A DNA stretch of 64,000 nt, taken from Sphingobacterium prati. GTDB lineage: Bacteria > Bacteroidota > Bacteroidia > Sphingobacteriales > Sphingobacteriaceae. Both the position numbers and the translations under genes were made by a program. Location of the stretch: the NCBI RefSeq assembly GCF_013167215.1, contig NZ_JABJWY010000037.1, positions 136,050 through 200,049 of the forward strand, read 5' to 3'. Below are positions 62,924-64,000 of the stretch, in pieces. Within the stretch, counting starts at the first letter, position 1. Each line of letters opens with the position of its first letter. The notes under the pieces were generated by a model that was not told the DNA's origin, did not search any database, and saw nothing but the letters and a program-made list of their open reading frames with translations.

Positions 62924-63869
62924 GGAAACGAATGAAGCCGAGCGTATGATCGTAGAGGAATGGTTGGAAAATGATGCTAATAATAGGGAGGCATATTTGC
63001 AAATGAAAAAGTTATGGGATAGCTTACCCAAACCCCTGGAGGTGCCAGAAGTGGATGTGGATAAGGCTTGGACTGAATTTAAGATCGCTAGGGACCGGAG
63101 AGCTTCGGAACTTACCGGAATCTCCAAAAAGAAGACAAGAATCATTCATTGGAATTGGTGGGCTGCAGCAGGTATTTTGCTTATCTGCATGTTCGGATTC
63201 TACGTGTTTGACCGTTCACAACGGGAGGAAATACATTTTATAACCCAAGACGGTGTACGTCAGGATTCACTACCTGATGGGTCGATGGTAACACTCAACA
63301 GAAATAGTGAATTAGCCTATTCAAGGACATGGAGCAATAAAAATAGGAATGTTGAATTAGCGAGAGGAGAAGTGTTCTTTCAGGTGCATAAAGATAAAAA
63401 GCATCCTTTTGTGATAGCAACAGGCAATACGAAGATTACCGTACTGGGAACGAGCTTTAATGTGCGTCGCATTCCGGATGCAACAGAGATTATTGTCGCT
63501 ACAGGTTTGGTTAAGATAGCTTATGCAGATAAAGAGATCTTGCTGCGACCTGAACAGATGGTAACGATTAGGGATACAGACACCATGAGGGTTGAGAAGA
63601 AGCCTGTTCAGGATAAATATTATAAATACTATGTAGACAGTAAGTTTAATTTCGTGAATACACCATTAAAGGATGTCGTTCAGCTGCTTAACCGTGCCTA
63701 TGACTATAGGGTTATTATAGATGATCCTGCTCTTGAAAAAATACCATATACAGCCGAATTTGAAAAGAATAGTTTGGCAGAAATACTCAAGGTGATGGCA
63801 AAGAGCTTGGATTTAAAGGTCGAGGTCGAAGGCAGGGAAATTCACTTGATAAATATTCAAAAGCGCTAA
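62742..63869 (+). CDS. FecR-like anti-sigma factor with duplicated N-terminus
   Basis: This 375-residue anti-sigma protein carries two copies of its N-terminal segment. Residues 1-43 and 50-92 both begin MNKELLERY and are identical at 24 of 43 positions by hand alignment. After the second copy come a linker, one membrane helix (~145-165, WWAAAGILLICMFGFYVF), the FecR domain (ITQDGVRQDSLPDGSMVTLN, LARGEVFFQVHKD, VLGTSFNVRRI) and a C-terminal STN-like part (LKDVVQLLNRAYDYRVII). The second copy has its own ATG at 62889 in a sequence context resembling the first, so a 326-residue form could be made. The normal family layout corresponds to that shorter form; the first copy is extra. Sigma-binding may occur through either or both copies. 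Confidence 0.93.
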   Translation: MNKELLERYIVGNTNEAENNRVQGWLDEHPENRAEYQKMKNVFLSYLYAMNKELLERYMVGETNEAERMIVEEWLENDANNREAYLQMKKLWDSLPKPLEVPEVDVDKAWTEFKIARDRRASELTGISKKKTRIIHWNWWAAAGILLICMFGFYVFDRSQREEIHFITQDGVRQDSLPDGSMVTLNRNSELAYSRTWSNKNRNVELARGEVFFQVHKDKKHPFVIATGNTKITVLGTSFNVRRIPDATEIIVATGLVKIAYADKEILLRPEQMVTIRDTDTMRVEKKPVQDKYYKYYVDSKFNFVNTPLKDVVQLLNRAYDYRVIIDDPALEKIPYTAEFEKNSLAEILKVMAKSLDLKVEVEGREIHLINIQKR

Positions 63870-63870
63870 T

Positions 63871-64000
63871 ATGTCTCCGAAACAACATCGTATAAAAAAC
63901 GTCATGATATTATTTTTTAGCAATCGAATCAGATTATATATCCTATTTACACTGCTATGCTCCTTTCAATGGGGGCTAGCGCAGCATAAGCTCGCCGACG
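63871..64000 (+). CDS. Start of a secreted protein, probably a SusC-type receptor (cut by window end)
   Basis: An open frame begins at ATG 63871, one base after the anti-sigma stop, and runs to the window end (43 codons). It starts with basic residues (KQHRIKN), then a hydrophobic stretch (RLYILFTLLCSFQWGLAQ) that looks like a signal peptide with cleavage after LAQ. Its place directly after a sigma/anti-sigma pair is where an STN-type SusC receptor normally lies. The family itself cannot be seen in the part available. Confidence 0.7.
   Translation, partial: MSPKQHRIKNVMILFFSNRIRLYILFTLLCSFQWGLAQHKLAD

Noticed and set aside
1..64000. Insertion sequences, integrases or prophage genes
   Set aside because: I looked for transposase, integrase and phage proteins and saw none; tRNA-Pro has no integrase beside it.

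Overview
The window reads as one stretch of a Bacteroidota chromosome, most likely Sphingobacteriaceae (a Sphingobacterium-like organism). The reasons are five complete SusC/SusD outer-membrane pairs, hybrid two-component sensors, FecI/FecR-type sigma/anti-sigma pairs, promoters of the Bacteroidota type (TTTG-N20-TAnnTTTG), and a tRNA without an encoded CCA end. The genus is inferred; no 16S or marker gene is present. Almost every gene serves glycan capture and degradation, so this is a run of adjacent polysaccharide utilization loci (PULs), each with a different kind of regulator.

Layout. (1) 1-474: C-terminal end of a GH92 mannosidase, then a terminator. (2) 892-5634: a SusC/SusD pair with no enzymes of its own, preceded by twin AATCGATT palindromes that look like LacI-family operators. 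(3) 5744-19359: a fructan locus. A hybrid sensor with a periplasmic sugar-binding domain (minus strand) diverges from a sugar porter, a fructokinase, SusC/SusD, a lipoprotein GH32 and a periplasmic GH32. (4) 19422-35228: a locus for an acidic, fucose-containing glycan. An alginate-lyase-like enzyme (minus strand) diverges from an ECF sigma/FecR pair, an STN-type SusC/SusD, a GH88-GH29 fusion enzyme, an SGNH esterase, a second GH29 and a Tat-type Gfo/Idh/MocA protein. (5) 35483-51489: a starch/maltodextrin locus. It holds a LacI regulator, a surface GH13, SusC/SusD/SusE, a periplasmic GH13, beta-phosphoglucomutase, GH65 maltose phosphorylase and an SLC45-like permease. (6) 51681-60604: a classical propeller-type hybrid sensor divergent from an enzyme-free SusC/SusD pair. 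(7) 61151-64000: tRNA-Pro, an outer-membrane barrel protein, and an ECF sigma/FecR pair followed by the start of a secreted, probably SusC-like protein cut by the window end.

How the genes work together. In the fructan locus the surface GH32 should cut polymer, SusC/D import oligomers, the periplasmic GH32 release fructose, the porter bring fructose inside and the kinase phosphorylate it; free periplasmic fructose is the likely signal for the sensor. In the starch locus the surface amylase, SusCDE and periplasmic GH13 yield maltose, which is imported and split phosphorolytically to glucose and beta-glucose-1-phosphate, then converted to glucose-6-phosphate. In the lyase/GH88-GH29 locus a lyase would create unsaturated uronic acid ends that the GH88 half removes, while the two GH29 modules remove fucose and the esterase removes acyl groups.

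The most notable observations are the GH88-GH29 fusion and its acidic-glycan locus, the paired GGGAACRTTCCC operators sitting on a consensus promoter in front of the starch operon, and a 147-bp tandem duplication spanning the junction of the second sigma and anti-sigma genes.
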